Shown: positions 22,344 through 34,071, numbered from the stretch's first letter. The stretch: DNA of 64,000 bases from Siphonodentalium dalli (GCA_032622095.1 CP136066.1:118505319-118569318), one strand, 5' to 3'. Notes: generated by a model not told the origin, from the sequence alone. Program-made: numbers and translations.

Positions 22344-23852
22344 GAAAAAAGGGGGGTATACTGTTTTGCACCTGTCTGTCCGTCCGTGCGTCAATGCGTC
22401 CGCTCGATGTCTGTTCATGTCATAACTTGAACAGTAGTGCTCGGATCTCCATTGAAATTAGGTATGGATGTTCACTACTATGAGGACATTAAATAGAGGT
22501 TTCCATCGTTTTGTTCGGATTTTCCATTCTAGAGTTATTCATCTTTGTTTATCTGGAAATAGTGACTTTTTGGTCCGTCTGGTGTCTGTTCATGTCGTAA
22601 CTTCAACAGTTGGGCTGGGATCTCAACCAAATTTGGTGTGGATGTTCACAACTATGAGGACATTAAATAGAGGGTTCCATCGTTTTGTTCGGATTTTCCA
22701 TTCTAGAGTTATTCATCTTTGTTTATCTGGAAATGTTGGATTTTTGGTCTGTCTGGTTTCTGTTCATGTCATAACTCGTATCGCAATGAAATTTGGTACG
22801 GATGTTGACTACTGTGAGAGCATTCAATAGAGGGTTCCATCGTTTTGTTTTGATTTTCCATTCTAGAGTTGTTCATCTTTGTTTAATATCTGGAAATGTT
22901 GGCTTTTTGGTCTGTCTGGTGTCTGTTCATGTCGTAATTTCAACAATTGTGCTGGGATCTCAATGGAATTTGGTATGGATGTTCACTGCTATGAGGACAT
23001 CAAAAAGAGGGTTCAATCGTTTTGTTTGGATATTCCATTCTAGAGTTATACATCTTTGTTCATCTGGAAATGTTGGCTTTTTGGTCTGTCTGGTGTCTGT
23101 TCATGTTGTAACTTCAACAATTGTGCTGGGATCTCAATGGAATTTGGTATGGATGTTCACTGCTATGAGGATATTCAATAGGGGTTCCATTGTTTTGCAC
23201 CGCCCTTCCATTCTAGAGTTATACATCTTTGTTCATCTGGAAATGTTGGCTTTTTGGTCTGTCTGGTGTCTGTTCATGTTGTAACTTCAACAATTGTGCT
23301 GGGATCTCAATGGAATTTGGTATGGATGTTCACTGCTATGAGGATATTCAATAGGGGTTCCATTGTTTTGCACCGCCCTTCCTTTCTAGAGTTATTCATC
23401 TTTGTTTATCTGGAAATGTTGCTTTTTAGTCCGTCTGGTGTCCATTCATGTTGTAACCAACAATTGTGCTGGGATCTCAATGGAATTTGGTATGGATATT
23501 TACTGCTATGAGGACATTCAATAGGGGGTTCCATTGTTCTGTTCCGCTTTTCCATTCTAGAGTTATTCATCTTTGTTTATCTGGAAATGTTGGTTGTTTT
23601 GTCCATCCTATGTCTGTTCAGCTCATAACTTGAACAGTAATGCTTGGAACTCAATGAAATTGAACTCAGGACATTTAATGGCACATTTAAAAGTTTGTTT
23701 TGGTTTTTTGTTCTATAGTTATCTTTGTTTATATGAAAATGCTGATTTCTGGGGCCATATGTCTGAGTATAGCCATCATAAGTTATAGATGTGCCCACAC
23801 TAGGCGGTATGCCACGCGGGGGTATGCGCCGGACGACAGTCCATCTCTTGTT
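22344..23852 (+). repeat. Family C element C1, seven ~173 bp monomers
   Basis: Begins GGGGGGTATACTG with a CCGTCCGTGCG microsatellite. 'gtctgttcatgt' recurs at 22409, 22584, 22757, 22921, 23095, 23268, 23440 and 23612, a period of about 173 bp. The 3' end has the stem-loop GGAC-GACA-GTCC (23831-23842) and terminal CTCTTGTT (23845-23852). Compared with C2 and C3 the left arm of the 5' stem-loop (TATACCCC) is lost at the junction with the B element. Plus-strand ORFs of 85-163 residues within it are translations of the repeat. Confidence 0.85.
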
Positions 23853-24164
23853 AGTGTAGGACCGGAGTAAACTATGACCTAAACGATTACAAATGTCATT
23901 GCTGGAATGATCAGTTGACACAACCATTGAAAGAGTATACCCATTGTGTCCCAGTTCAGAGAGTGATAAAAAGAAGTGATAGAAAATAGTATTTTTCACA
24001 TCGGCTGGCCATTTTGGAAGCCATTTTGGTGTACTGATTTTTAAGTTTTTCCATAGAGCTAGCATAATGGCATCATAAAGAGGTATACATTCATATTTAT
24101 TTAGTCAATTTTATTCATCAACCACTACTTATAATCGATTGAATGACACTGAGCAATATCCGTC

Positions 24165-24510
24165 ATTTTCCATATTTTGACCGCCATTTTGGCAGCCATT
24201 TTGAGACAAAGCTCCAATTTGGGTTTAATTAAATTGGAGTATTCATAGATAATGGTATGCCCAACTTTAATACATTGTACAGTTCTGTCCATTTCATGTT
24301 GATATAAGACTGGAATCCCAATGGCATTTTTTGTTAAATTTTATACCGCGTTGTGGACGAGTCTGGGACCCCATTTATGGTATATTTCATTGCTCCAATG
24401 CTGAATTAACATGAATAAGATTAATCAAAGTTGGCTGTCTCAACCATTATCAAAAAACAGGAACTGATCTTTAAGGTATTAGGCAAAAACTTCAAATTTT
24501 CGAGTTTAGG
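24165..24510. repeat. Inverted counterpart of 16241-16590
   Basis: The reverse complement of the 16.2-16.6 kb segment, with 'ccgccattttggcagccatt' at its start. It ends beside the foldback-type terminus at 24517. Confidence 0.75.
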
Positions 24511-24516
24511 CCGCCA

Positions 24517-24560
24517 TTTAGTCCAGGAGATATTGATCGACCTCTGTGCACCCCCCCCCC
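24517..24560 (+). repeat. Foldback-type terminus with C tract
   Basis: TAGTCCAGGAGATATTGATC, then GACCTCTGTGCAC and a run of C. The layout is the same as the terminus of the large foldback at 42415 (TAGTCGGGGAGCC ... CACCTGCACCCC), with near-identical copies at 25448 (plus) and 30930 (minus). Confidence 0.65.
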
Positions 24561-25120
24561 CTGATTAACTGGTGAAGCATTAATTAATGGGATAGAACAC
24601 TCTAGAACAAAAAACAAACATTTAATCATATGTGAATTGAATTTTTTTTACCGAAAACATAAATTAAAGCAAATCCAAGATGGCCGCCAATGGCACGTGA
24701 CCCCTATGACCTTGAATGGGTCTCCACGTCGGGGCAGGTGATAGGTCATTGTCATATATACCCACATGTGAAGTTTCAACTAAATACACCGATAGTCATT
24801 GCATTACCCACATATACATAAAATACTTGTATTTACACCCAGAATGCTTGGCACTGGGGAGTATGTCCGTGTGGCGGGGTGGCAGCGAAAGAGTTAAAGA
24901 CAGTTCAATCAATGTGTCACAAACCCCATGAAATGGAAGTCACTTGTCTACATTATTAATTAATAAAGATTTGACACAAGTAGACATGGGTACACTGTTC
25001 AGCTATATACATGTAGTTGTTGTATATCCGATAACAATGGTAGTTATCTGTTAAATTGTAAACGGCACAATAGAGCAAACACCTGTATCACATATTCACA
25101 ATAGTTGTCTTCACGGAGGG
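24561..25120. other. Unassigned DNA with one ATGGCCGCC motif
   Basis: 'ccaagatggccgccaatggc' at about 24675. ORF 24716-24931 has no recognised motif. Confidence 0.4.
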
Positions 25121-25492
25121 GTTCCCAGATAGTATGGTCGTCGGAGGTTTAAACCCAGAATAAATTGGTAAAGAAGCGGTTTTGGTGTCATTCGACGCAG
25201 GAGAATCTCGTGTATTTGTAACATATGCAAAATCTGCTAAAATCCGCTATGGGGAAAATTCAGGATCCAAGATGGCGTCCAAAATGGCCATGTTTGGTCA
25301 AAAGAGACTCTGATATATTAATTTGATTATAGTGAGAACAAATGTTGTCATATGTATACAAATGTATACATTTTTGCAAAGGTAAAACATTATGCCACCT
25401 GTTTATGGCAAAAATGGAACCCCTCATCCCAGATGGCCGCCACAATTAGTCCAGGAGATATTGGTCGACCTCTGCAACCCCCCCCCCCCCCA
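25121..25492 (+). repeat. Family G end followed by a foldback-type terminus
   Basis: AGTATGGTCGTCGGAGG at 25125 with the same downstream order as 15914, then 'agatggccgccacaat' and TAGTCCAGGAGATATTGGTC with a C13 tract (about 25479-25491). The following 'aggactcaacttcacccc' and 'ctaattttcttccttaatg' recur inverted at 30835-30890. Confidence 0.75.
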
Positions 25493-25559
25493 CAGGACTC
25501 AACTTCACCCCACTAATTTTCTTCCTTAATGTCTCCTCTAATTTTTTTCACTTGTTAAC

Positions 25560-26600
25560 AACAAAAAGTGGCCGCAGAGACTCCAGACAAGATGGCGTCC
25601 ATCATGGCGGCCATTTTTTTTAAATGCACCAGGTCTCTGATCGCTGTTATAGTAAAGATTATATCACATGCGGTCCTGTTTTCCGCTCGATTCGTTATGA
25701 AAATATACAACCCTTACAAATTAGCCACAAATCCGACACCAGAATCCAATATGGCGGCCAAGATGGCCGCCGAAATGTGAAAATATGCTATTTTTCTGAC
25801 ATGTTACCACCTTTCGTTTGTCTCTGTGGGAAAATGTTGGCATCTTTGCGTCATGTTATACATTTATCATATAGAGGAGTCATTGGCGACCACATGGGGA
25901 CCATAATATACATTCATTGCGGGATATTTGTGTCCGATATCACGTTTTCCCAAATGCCGGTATAATAGATCAAAGCCGAATCTACGTTAATAACGCGATG
26001 TATTTTTTCGAATCAATGAATGTTATTGCTATTATTACAACACCCATGCATATATATGTGTAGGAAATATTCGAGCTAGGATTCCTCTTGTACCTGAGTT
26101 GAGGAATATTTACCCAAATCCAAGATGGCGGCCAAAATGGCCACCAGAAATAAAAAATTGCTGAAAATCGCTGATTTTAACATCAGTGAGCATTATTGTC
26201 ATGAAAACTCCATACTTGTGTACTATTGTGAGTTGGGAACACTTAGGCGAAGAACATTTCTTGTACCATATCCAAATAAAAGTCCCCCAAATCCAAAATG
26301 GTGCCCACAATGGCGGACAGATTTTGAAAAATCACCGAAATTCCCTCATATTCACATCATTGGGCATTATGGGAAGATGGCGGCCAAAATGGCGACTGAA
26401 ATTTGAAAACAAGCCTACATTCCTTTACTTTCTTAGGATGAGCGTTATTTTTTCGCGATTTCTACCCATCATTACATGTTGATATGTATGAATTGTTCAT
26501 TAGGGTTTGGCAAGTGATACTCACAGTCAATATGGCGGCTAAACTGGCGGCCAGAAATTGAAAAGAAGCCGATATTATCACATACTAATTTCAACTTGTC
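25560..26600 (+). repeat. ATGGCGGCC-motif-rich region
   Basis: At least five pairs of AAGATGGCGGCC/AAAATGGCGGCC-like motifs (near 25590, 25748, 26121, 26298, 26371 and 26530), each followed by a short 'gaaatttgaaaa'-like stretch at roughly 150-230 bp intervals. ORFs on both strands here translate the repeats. It appears to be a degenerate tandem array. Confidence 0.65.
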
Positions 26601-27843
26601 ATAATATCGATTTGTATAGACGAAACGGTACATAATATAAGCCATATATTAGTTTCAACGTAAGTCGTAGCCTTTTGGAAGGATGAAAACCAACACTCGC
26701 GATGTGGCATTTCAAAATCCATTCTCCACTTATAAAGGGCTCATACTGGCCGTAACCGTATATAGGTGCGCCGAATAGTCATATTATGACTTCCAAAAAT
26801 CAAAACAACAGTACCTGAGCTTATTCTGAATTGCCACATTCAGCATTATCTAGACCCGTTTCCATCTCTTCGTCAGATTAATCTATCTCGATCACAACAA
26901 CAGTTTACTACACTTCTTTGTAGAAGGGTCCCACTCATCGGAACAATACATATGCCGGTGTCCAGCTCACGTGTTTGTTTCGAAAGCTTGGAATTCTTAG
27001 CGAGCTTCATTCGTGGTATATCTTATGGTATAATTCAGATGCTACATATGGGGTATAGGCGTAATCTTGTGCGATACACTAGAAAGGTATTCGGTCGATG
27101 CGTATACTAGCTTTCAGAAGGATCTATCTGCGTATTGTCAGCTTTGGTGACCTAATGGGGATAACAACGTGTACACCTGGTGATCTTCCCAAATAGCCAC
27201 TTCTCAATATATGGTTCATCAATTCACATACTCATCTAATGCACTGACGTACCCGGACAACTTCTGTATATGGCTTCGAATGTTAAAAGCCGACATTTGA
27301 CGGATGCATTTCTGCTAAGGCGTAGAAGACCACAATGCATAATATGCCCAAACTCCTTGGATATGATCATAAGAACAAGCTTGTTGGCGTCCAGCAATCG
27401 TCTCACCGAACAGCTCCAAGCAGATGATAACAATACACACGGTGCTAGTTTATGGGTATGTGTCATGATATTGGAAATGAAATTGGACCATGACGGCACC
27501 GCCCCTTATTTTGTTATGTTTTCGATTCAGACAGGATCTCAGGTGTGGCTTTGCTTTCCTTGTATGCTAAGATTGTATGTTCCCATCCATTTTGGAAGCC
27601 GTTCTTAAACATCTGGACCAGGCGTGTGCCATTGGCTACTGCTGTATAAGCCCCACCAAGACTGGGGCGTAGTCTTAAAGGCGACACCTTTGATAGTTGG
27701 TTTGATATGTCATACTCACGCTGGGTGGTATGGTTCAAGAAAGTACAAATGCCATCAACAAAAGAGTGAAATGTTCAACGCGAAGAACATCCAGAGGAAT
27801 GTTATGTTGATGAACTCTTGCATTCAGTTCAACAATCGTTGGT
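26601..27843. other. Low-repeat region before the assembly gap
   Basis: None of the window's repeat families is visible. Overlapping ORFs on both strands (27236-27499 minus, 27270-27608 plus, 27514-27738 minus) have no recognised motif. Base composition is less AT-rich than its surroundings. An eroded transposon or exon is possible; I cannot tell which. Confidence 0.35.
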
Positions 27844-27943
27844 NNNNNNNNNNNNNNNNNNNNNNNNNNNNNNNNNNNNNNNNNNNNNNNNNNNNNNNNN
27901 NNNNNNNNNNNNNNNNNNNNNNNNNNNNNNNNNNNNNNNNNNN
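27844..27943. other. Assembly gap, 100 N
   Basis: Exactly 100 undetermined bases, the usual placeholder for a gap of unknown size. The distance between its flanks is therefore unreliable. Confidence 0.98.
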
Positions 27944-27972
27944 AAACCTTTGGTCAGATCAATATGTAATTA

Positions 27973-28536
27973 TATACCCCCACTTTCGAAGAAAATGGGG
28001 GGTATACTGGATTGACTGCGTTCTGTTCGTCACACTTTTTGACTGCGTCTGTCCGTCACACTTTCTCCCTCTGTGTGTCCGTTCCGTCCGTCCGACCTCA
28101 TAACTCGAACAACTATGAACCGATTTCATAATTTTTTGTATGCAATCTCCTTAGGACCGCCTCTCCGCGATGGTGCTAATTTAAGTTACGCCTTACTTTT
28201 CGACTTAGAAAATTCTGTCCGACTCTTAACTTTAACAAATATGAACCGATTTCAATAATTTTTGGTATACATACTTCTCACAACACCCTCTCTACATGAT
28301 GCGGCTCAGGGTTGGCTCGGACTGTTTTTCCTAACATTACACTTCATTTTCGACTTATTTTTGTGATTTTTTTTTGATGATTTTTTTCTGTACAAGCTTC
28401 TTGCGACACCATATCGATATTATTAATCCAAATTTTTCTTTTAAAGTTAAAAATCTTTTTTGTTGTGTTTACTGATAATGCGGGTTGAATTTGCCACGGT
28501 GGGGGTATGCTAGCACGCGAGTGCACACCTCTTGTT
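27973..28536 (+). repeat. Family C element C2, complete
   Basis: 5' stem-loop TATACCCCC ... GGGGGTATA (27973-28005), CCGT-type microsatellite (about 28045-28095), two monomers with 'ctatgaaccgatttcataat', and 3' end GCCACGG-TGGGGGTATG, stem-loop GCAC-GCGA-GTGC (28513-28524) and CTCTTGTT (28529-28536). Confidence 0.85.
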
Positions 28537-28544
28537 GTGTCATG

Positions 28545-29000
28545 GCTTTTGATATTGACATTTAGTCATTTTGGGTTCACCCGGCCATAAAGACATGGCC
28601 GCCGGCCCCCAACCCATCTTGCATTTTACTCTTCGCACGACTAAATCCTTTGGCACAGGCTACAAGTTGTACCTTGGCTTTGGTCAGATCATTGTGAATT
28701 TGTCATGGCTTTTGACATTGACATGTAGATAGGAACGAGTCATTTTGGGGGTCATTTGGCCATAAAACATGATGCCGGCAGCCATCTTGGATTTTACTCT
28801 TGCATGATTATATTATAAATCCTTTGGCACAACCTACAGACCACATGGTCCCTCATCTGATCATCACCATACTTCATATGGATCATCAGGGTGACCTCTA
28901 GATGGTAGCCATCAAAGTATTCCAAATTTCATTGAAAAACATGGCTGCCAGCTGCCATCTTGGATTTTACAAGACACCGATGTAATTTTCCAATCGTCAC
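28545..29000 (+). repeat. Degenerate family D satellite, about three monomers
   Basis: Copies of the D monomer ('ttgacattgacatgtagat', 'gtcattttgggggtcattt', 'ggcagccatcttggatttt', 'tttggcacaacctacag') without D ends. More diverged than the arrays at 37-60 kb, so older. Confidence 0.8.
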
Positions 29001-30057
29001 TAAACTTCACTAGGGCTGCAATAATACGTCCATGTCAACTTACAATAATACTGCGATACGCGTCTCACTGTATGATATGTATCGCGATATAGTCATGTAT
29101 GGATGTAGGTAGCATTGGTTTTGGATTATTCGTCAATAATTTGAGTTACAAGTGAACTTGAATATAAAGAGTAAAATGCTAGAATGTACAGTGTACTACA
29201 TGTAGAAATTTATTATTTATTGAACAACATGTGACAATGTAAGAACAATAATACATGTATATCAAACTTCTCAATAAGTGCACTGACAAGACTTAGTTTG
29301 TTTATATATAGTATTGTCATGCCTGACTGCTCAAAATACATCCATATATTCATATAATACATCCATATAATGTTTCAAGGTACAGCAACCACTCAGATGA
29401 AATGGAAAATATGATTCGTTGAAACTGATGCAGCTTGTTTGTTTGACCAATCAGCGTCCATGTTTTATTTTCTCACGCTAAATATAAATCCTGGATTTTC
29501 CAAGCAGTGACCTCGAACGTACCGAAGGTTGCGGAATCAATTGAAGCTTCTCAGGAGATTCCTCGAGCGAAGTTTTAATTAACTACATTACTTAACTAAA
29601 CAAAATCAGTATTAGCGGACAGTATTGTGTAGTATTATCAACTATATACAGTTAAATATTAAAATAAATAATAAAATTAAAAGGTCATTTCCAGCAGAAA
29701 GTTGCATTTTTGTGAAAATGTTGATTTCTTCTAAATTTATCCCTGTATTACTCAGTGGAATGGTTAGATACCCAAATTTATGAATCTTTTTTAATTTTCT
29801 CAATAACTGCCAGTCTGCCACCGATCCTAAGTTATGATAAAGGAACATCTCTACCATTTTTTTTCATTGCAAAAAACTGATGGATTTTAACCATTTTTTT
29901 TATGCATTGTGGATTTTTTAACCAACTGACAATATATAGGTTACTTATTAATTAATTTGTATTTGAACATGGAAACATTACTGACAATCATTAAGGTATA
30001 TACTTTCCCATAATATTTCACCCCAAATATTCACCCAGAATTTACTTCCCCTTGGTT
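29001..30057. other. AT-rich DNA without recognisable content
   Basis: No ORF with motifs and no known repeat of the window. Confidence 0.4.
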
Positions 30058-30239
30058 TGTCCCATCAGTCACGTTTTGTGTTCATAATGTTGTGGTACAC
30101 ACAAACTGTTGAGATACTAATACTAACTTTTGTTTTCCTACATACACAATGGAACATTAATATAAGAAATTATGTTATCCAATACAAATACATTCAATTG
30201 TTTTAAATCTAGCCATGTAAATTATGTCCCATCAGTCAC
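30058..30239 (-). repeat. Two GTGACTGATGGGACA motifs (minus strand)
   Basis: On the plus strand TGTCCCATCAGTCACG at 30058-30073 and TGTCCCATCAGTCAC at 30225-30239. They belong with the four copies at 33026-33429. Confidence 0.65.
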
Positions 30240-30510
30240 AAAACATTCTCAAATATTTGAGTTAATTAATGGACACATACACACAACATTGAAATGCCAC
30301 AATATATGATGTTACAAAAGAAAACCCAATGCGAAAGTAAGATTTTAGTGTTTTAATATCTTGATTCCTTTGAATGCTGATGTATTAATTATTTTCACAT
30401 ACCATTTCAACTTTTTGTCGTAATATCGATATGTATATATGGACACCATCTTGCCTGGAGTGTCTGCAGCCACTTATTTTTCTTGCTAGTACACTGGCTA
30501 GTAAAAAAAA

Positions 30511-30834
30511 AACAAGAGGTTGCACCACGGGTGAAATATAGGCAGGGTCAGAAACCAAATTATGAAGAAAAAGAAGTGAGGAACAAACAAATTACTGGAC
30601 AAGTCAAACGAATGACAGATGGGAAATCCAACATTTTCAGATAAAGAAAAAGTGAGGGGAAAATGTGAACAACGTCAATGAACCCTCTTGAAATCCCTTC
30701 TGATGCCAAACCGCAAACAAATTTTATTGAGATCCGATAAACCATGGTTGAGATATATGAGCGGACGGATGCATGGACAGACGCATATAATCAAGTATAC
30801 CCCCCCCCCCCCGCATATTTTAGAATGGGGTATA
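30511..30834 (-). repeat. Family C element C3, complete and minimal
   Basis: Read on the minus strand: 5' stem-loop TATACCCC (30827-30834) pairing with GGGGTATA-type sequence (30796-30812) and containing a C tract, a short CCGTCC region, a single monomer, 3' stem-loop CACC-CGT-GGTG and terminal CTCTTGTT (30511-30518). At 324 bp it shows that the ends alone define the family. Confidence 0.8.
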
Positions 30835-30935
30835 ATTAGAGAAGACATTAAGGAAGAAAATTAATCGGGTGAAGTTAAGTCCTGGGGGGGGGGGGGGGGG
30901 GGGGGGGTGCAGATGTTGACCAATATATCCTGGAC
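30835..30935 (-). repeat. Foldback-type terminus with G tract, inverted
   Basis: The reverse complement of the 25448-25545 terminus including a ~25-base G run (about 30883-30907) and GGACTA at its outer edge. It could be the right end of an element starting at 25448; the interior arms do not otherwise match and the interval contains the assembly gap. Confidence 0.6.
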
Positions 30936-31139
30936 TAATAAGGAAGGGTAAATGAGAAATGAGTTTCTCCACAGGGAAACACCAGTAATCAACTAATCCT
31001 TCGCCGATAGGTCTACGTATTTCGTTCATGACCAAATGTGGTTTGTGCAAAAAGTGTGGGGAAACCTTGCCCTTTTATAGCCTGTTTGGGGCTCAGCTTC
31101 GTTCTGATTGGTTGTTGCTAGCCTGATAGATGTCATTCT

Positions 31140-31515
31140 GCGGTTGGGGTGAAGTTTACAGGTTTGTGTTCTCATATGGGGTTCTCGTTGGTGGTTCTCA
31201 TGTGTGATGAGATACTCATGGGTCTCTCGTATGGTTTACTTGGGGTTCCCATGTTGGGTTATCTTGTGTCATGGAGTTGCCATATGGGGGTTCCTATGTG
31301 TGCTTCTCTATAAGATCTGTGGGTAGTGTTCTCATAATTAATGGGGGTTGCCATGTGGGGGTCCTTCTATAGAGGTTATCTTCTGAATTCAGGTTGTCTT
31401 TTGTGATTTCCATGGGGTTCTCCTGTGGTGTTTTCATATGAGACGAGGTTGTCGTGTCCATGTTCTCATGTGAGACTAAAAGAGTTGGGGTTCTCGCGTG
31501 TGATGTCCCCCTTAG
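31140..31515 (+). repeat. GGGGTTCTCATGTG degenerate satellite, left part
   Basis: Many imperfect ~20-30 bp units on the theme GGGGTTCTCATGTG. The same satellite resumes at 32572, so 31530-32565 looks like an insertion into it. Confidence 0.7.
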
Positions 31516-31526
31516 AGATTAATATT

Positions 31527-31674
31527 ATCCATCATGACATGGGGTGTGGGATGGTAAAATCTCACCCGAGGGGCCAGATATTTGGGCCGGACACGAGGCT
31601 TGCCGAGTGTCCAGACCAAATATCTGGCCCCGAGGGTGAGATTTTCCCATCCCACACCCCAGGTCATGATGGAT
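31527..31674. repeat. Long near-perfect hairpin
   Basis: Two ~68-base arms (31527-31594 and 31607-31674) are complementary with about six mismatches, around a ~12-base loop (gaggcttgccga). Arm landmarks: ATCCATCATGAC, GGGGTGTGGGATGG, AAAATCTCACCC, GGGGCCAGATATTTGG. A shorter related stem (GTGTGAGATAG / CTATCTCACAC) lies near 32465-32525. Confidence 0.85.
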
Positions 31675-32565
31675 CATTTTTCTCCCAACCCAAGAGCCTC
31701 ATTCCGATTTTTTTTTATACCAATCTTTGGCACATTCCAGTAGCTTCGTAACGGTATATCTTGGAAGAAATCTGATGTGATATTCGTGAAACTGGGATGA
31801 TTTCGGTATATACCAAGGTATATACTGTAAAAACAAAGCGCGTTACCCCTGCGCGAGTGAAATCGACACGGTCTTGTGAAAACGACACGAATACGTCACA
31901 TCGTTGCACCTGCATAAATTCCGAGAAACGCGCGTATTGATATGAAGTATATACAACTGGACTAATCGTGTTTGTCATCGGAAATGACCATATCGATACC
32001 ATTAGAAAAGGAAACATGTGAATATATGACAGACAAATGTTAGTTAGACGCGTTCGACGATGACAACTGTTCGAATGTGGAATTATTTCGTTCGTCATTT
32101 GTGAAGCGGCTATTGTTTACCTGTTACGAAATGTGCCAGTGGTGCCAGTTTCGCTTGGGGTCTTCCGTTTTATGGAATATGTTCGCAAATTAGTCGTTTA
32201 TATTTCATGTTATATATGCAACTCTGTGTCTGCAAGTGAGGTTATGTTGAAGGTTTTTCTGTTTTTTTTTTGTGATTAACAGTTGAGGCTTATCTCCATT
32301 TGTATTAGCGTCCACGAATTCGTTCGTATTTATTTACTTGAAACGTGAAGCGTAACTGGTTGGTCGCCATTGTTTTGATCTGTTTTAGTTCACACAAAAC
32401 ATGATGACGGATTGTTAAATTAGTTCCGGCTCTTAATTAAATAGGTAAAGCAGTCACGTGGGTGGTGTGAGATAGATGGTCACGTGTTATGTGAGACAGG
32501 AAAATCTCACCCAGCTATCTCACACTGGCTGCCTGTGCTAAAGTGTGTAGGGGGTGGGAGAAAAG
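31530..32565. mobile_element. Insertion in the GGGGTTCTC satellite
   Basis: A ~1.04 kb segment lies between identical ATTATC hexamers (31524-31529 and 32566-32571), which may be a target duplication. It carries the long hairpin at its left end, and ATCATTTTTCTCCCAACCC (31672) faces GGGTGGGAGAAAAGATTAT (32552-32570). A 127-residue minus-strand ORF (31715-32098) has no recognised motif. Confidence 0.5.
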
Positions 32566-32571
32566 ATTATC

Positions 32572-32880
32572 TGATGGGGTTCTCATGTGAGGTTTTCAAG
32601 TTGTGGTTCCCATTGTAAAATGAGGTTGCACTGTGGGGTTCTTGTGTGGTATTGGAGGGTTGGTATTCTCATAGGGGTTTCCATTATCGGTTTTGGTCTC
32701 GGTGAGATTTATGGATTGGTGTTCTCATAGGAGATTGTGTTGCCATATGGGGTTCTCGTGTGGAGATTCTCTTGTGAGGTCAGGTTGTCTTGTGGGTTCC
32801 CATGTGGGACTCCCCAATATTGGGATTCTCATGAGATGGGATGGGGTTCCTATTAAGTGGAGTTCTTATGTGAGATTTGT
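32572..32880 (+). repeat. GGGGTTCTCATGTG degenerate satellite, right part
   Basis: Same units as 31140-31515, in the same orientation. Confidence 0.7.
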
Positions 32881-33025
32881 CCCTGTCCTATATATCCAAT
32901 CACATCCAGCAATCACAAGTATTGATGTGCTTGTATATTTCTATAAAAATTATTTTTTCACCCCAGAGATGAAATGGAATAAAGCACCCTTCCACAAACA
33001 TATATAAAAGTTTAGATTTCAGTGG

Positions 33026-33429
33026 TGTCCCATCAGTCACAAAAGTACTGTCCCATCAGTCACGTGGATTTCTTCATAGCAATTCAGTTTCAGAATGAAT
33101 GCACCACCAAGACTTGATTTTTCTGTTAGAAAAATATTATGATGTTTCATTTACATTGATGATATTCCTGAAATCCAATGTTTTGGATAATACCATCAGT
33201 TTGCGTAGAGGTACCCAAAAACCTTGTCCAAAACATGTCCCATCAGTCACGCAGAAAAAAATTGATATATATATGGCTACAGGATTAGTCATTTTAAAAA
33301 TGGTAACTAATATTGTTAAGAGACTTGATTCACCTTCTTTTGGGCATAATTTAGTTATCTTTAATCTATTTAGATGGGCATGATCAGTTATAGAAAAAAC
33401 TAAATTTATGGTTCGTCCCATCAGTCACG
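33026..33429 (-). repeat. Four GTGACTGATGGGACA motifs (minus strand)
   Basis: Plus-strand positions 33026-33040, 33049-33064, 33236-33251 and 33414-33429 (TGTCCCATCAGTCACG, the last beginning CG). Read on the minus strand the spacing is 178, 187 and 24 bp. The paired close sites and the distances mirror the cluster at 7074-7474. Confidence 0.7.
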
Positions 33430-33539
33430 CATGGAATTCACCAAAAGACAGTAATACAAAAACATATCAAAACAAACAGTGAATCATACCATCGGCATGC
33501 ACCGCAAAACACCAAAACCGTTTTTTTTCGGGATGACCA

Positions 33540-33790
33540 CAAGATGGGAGTAATCTAATTTTTCCAAATTTCTTTAAAAAACATGCCACTGGCAGCCATT
33601 TTAGATTTTACTCTTTGCATGACTAAATTCTTTACCACACCCTACAGTCGACTTCCCTCATCCGATCATCACCAAACTTCATATTGATCTTGATATTGTT
33701 CAACTAGATGGGAGCTATCAAATGTTTTTGAATTTTATTGGAAAACATGGCCACCAGAATATTCTCCAGAAGGTTACCTGTGAATGTGAA
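33540..33790 (+). repeat. Degenerate family D satellite fragment
   Basis: About one and a half diverged D monomers ('ggcagccattttagatttta', 'tttgcatgactaaattcttt', 'catcaccaaacttcatattg'). No D ends. Confidence 0.75.
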
Positions 33791-34071
33791 TATTTATAAT
33801 TTTTCCCAATCCCAAAAGCAAAAATAAGTTGGTTATTAAGCTCAACATTGATAGAGATCTTACTGCAGAGTGATTGAATGTTTTTATCTGCTGCTTGGCT
33901 AATTTTCAATACGCATGGATCTACCATATAAATCCCTGCTTGCCTGTCTGGAAAATTTTCCCCATACGTAAACAGAGAAGTTTTTGGTTTTGGCCTAAGT
34001 TTCCAGTGACACTATTGTCTAATTCCAATATACATGTATGGTAATGGCTATTTAATTGGAATTCCATGTTG

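Noticed and set aside
22468-23788. Plus-strand ORFs of 71-163 residues sharing RGFHRFV-type peptides
   Set aside because: They translate the 173 bp C1 monomer in shifting frames; no protein family, and the conservation is at DNA level.
23577-24065. 162-residue minus-strand ORF
   Set aside because: It spans the 3' end of C1 and the adjacent repeat, with no recognisable motif.
31715-32098. 127-residue minus-strand ORF
   Set aside because: No motif, no plausible splice context, and within a probable insertion; chance is sufficient.
33137-33421. Possible coding meaning of GTGACTGATGGGACA (Val-Thr-Asp-Gly-Thr) against GTGACTAACGGGACA (Val-Thr-Asn-Gly-Thr)
   Set aside because: The reading frame is not continuous between sites and stops intervene, so conservation as a DNA motif is the simpler reading.
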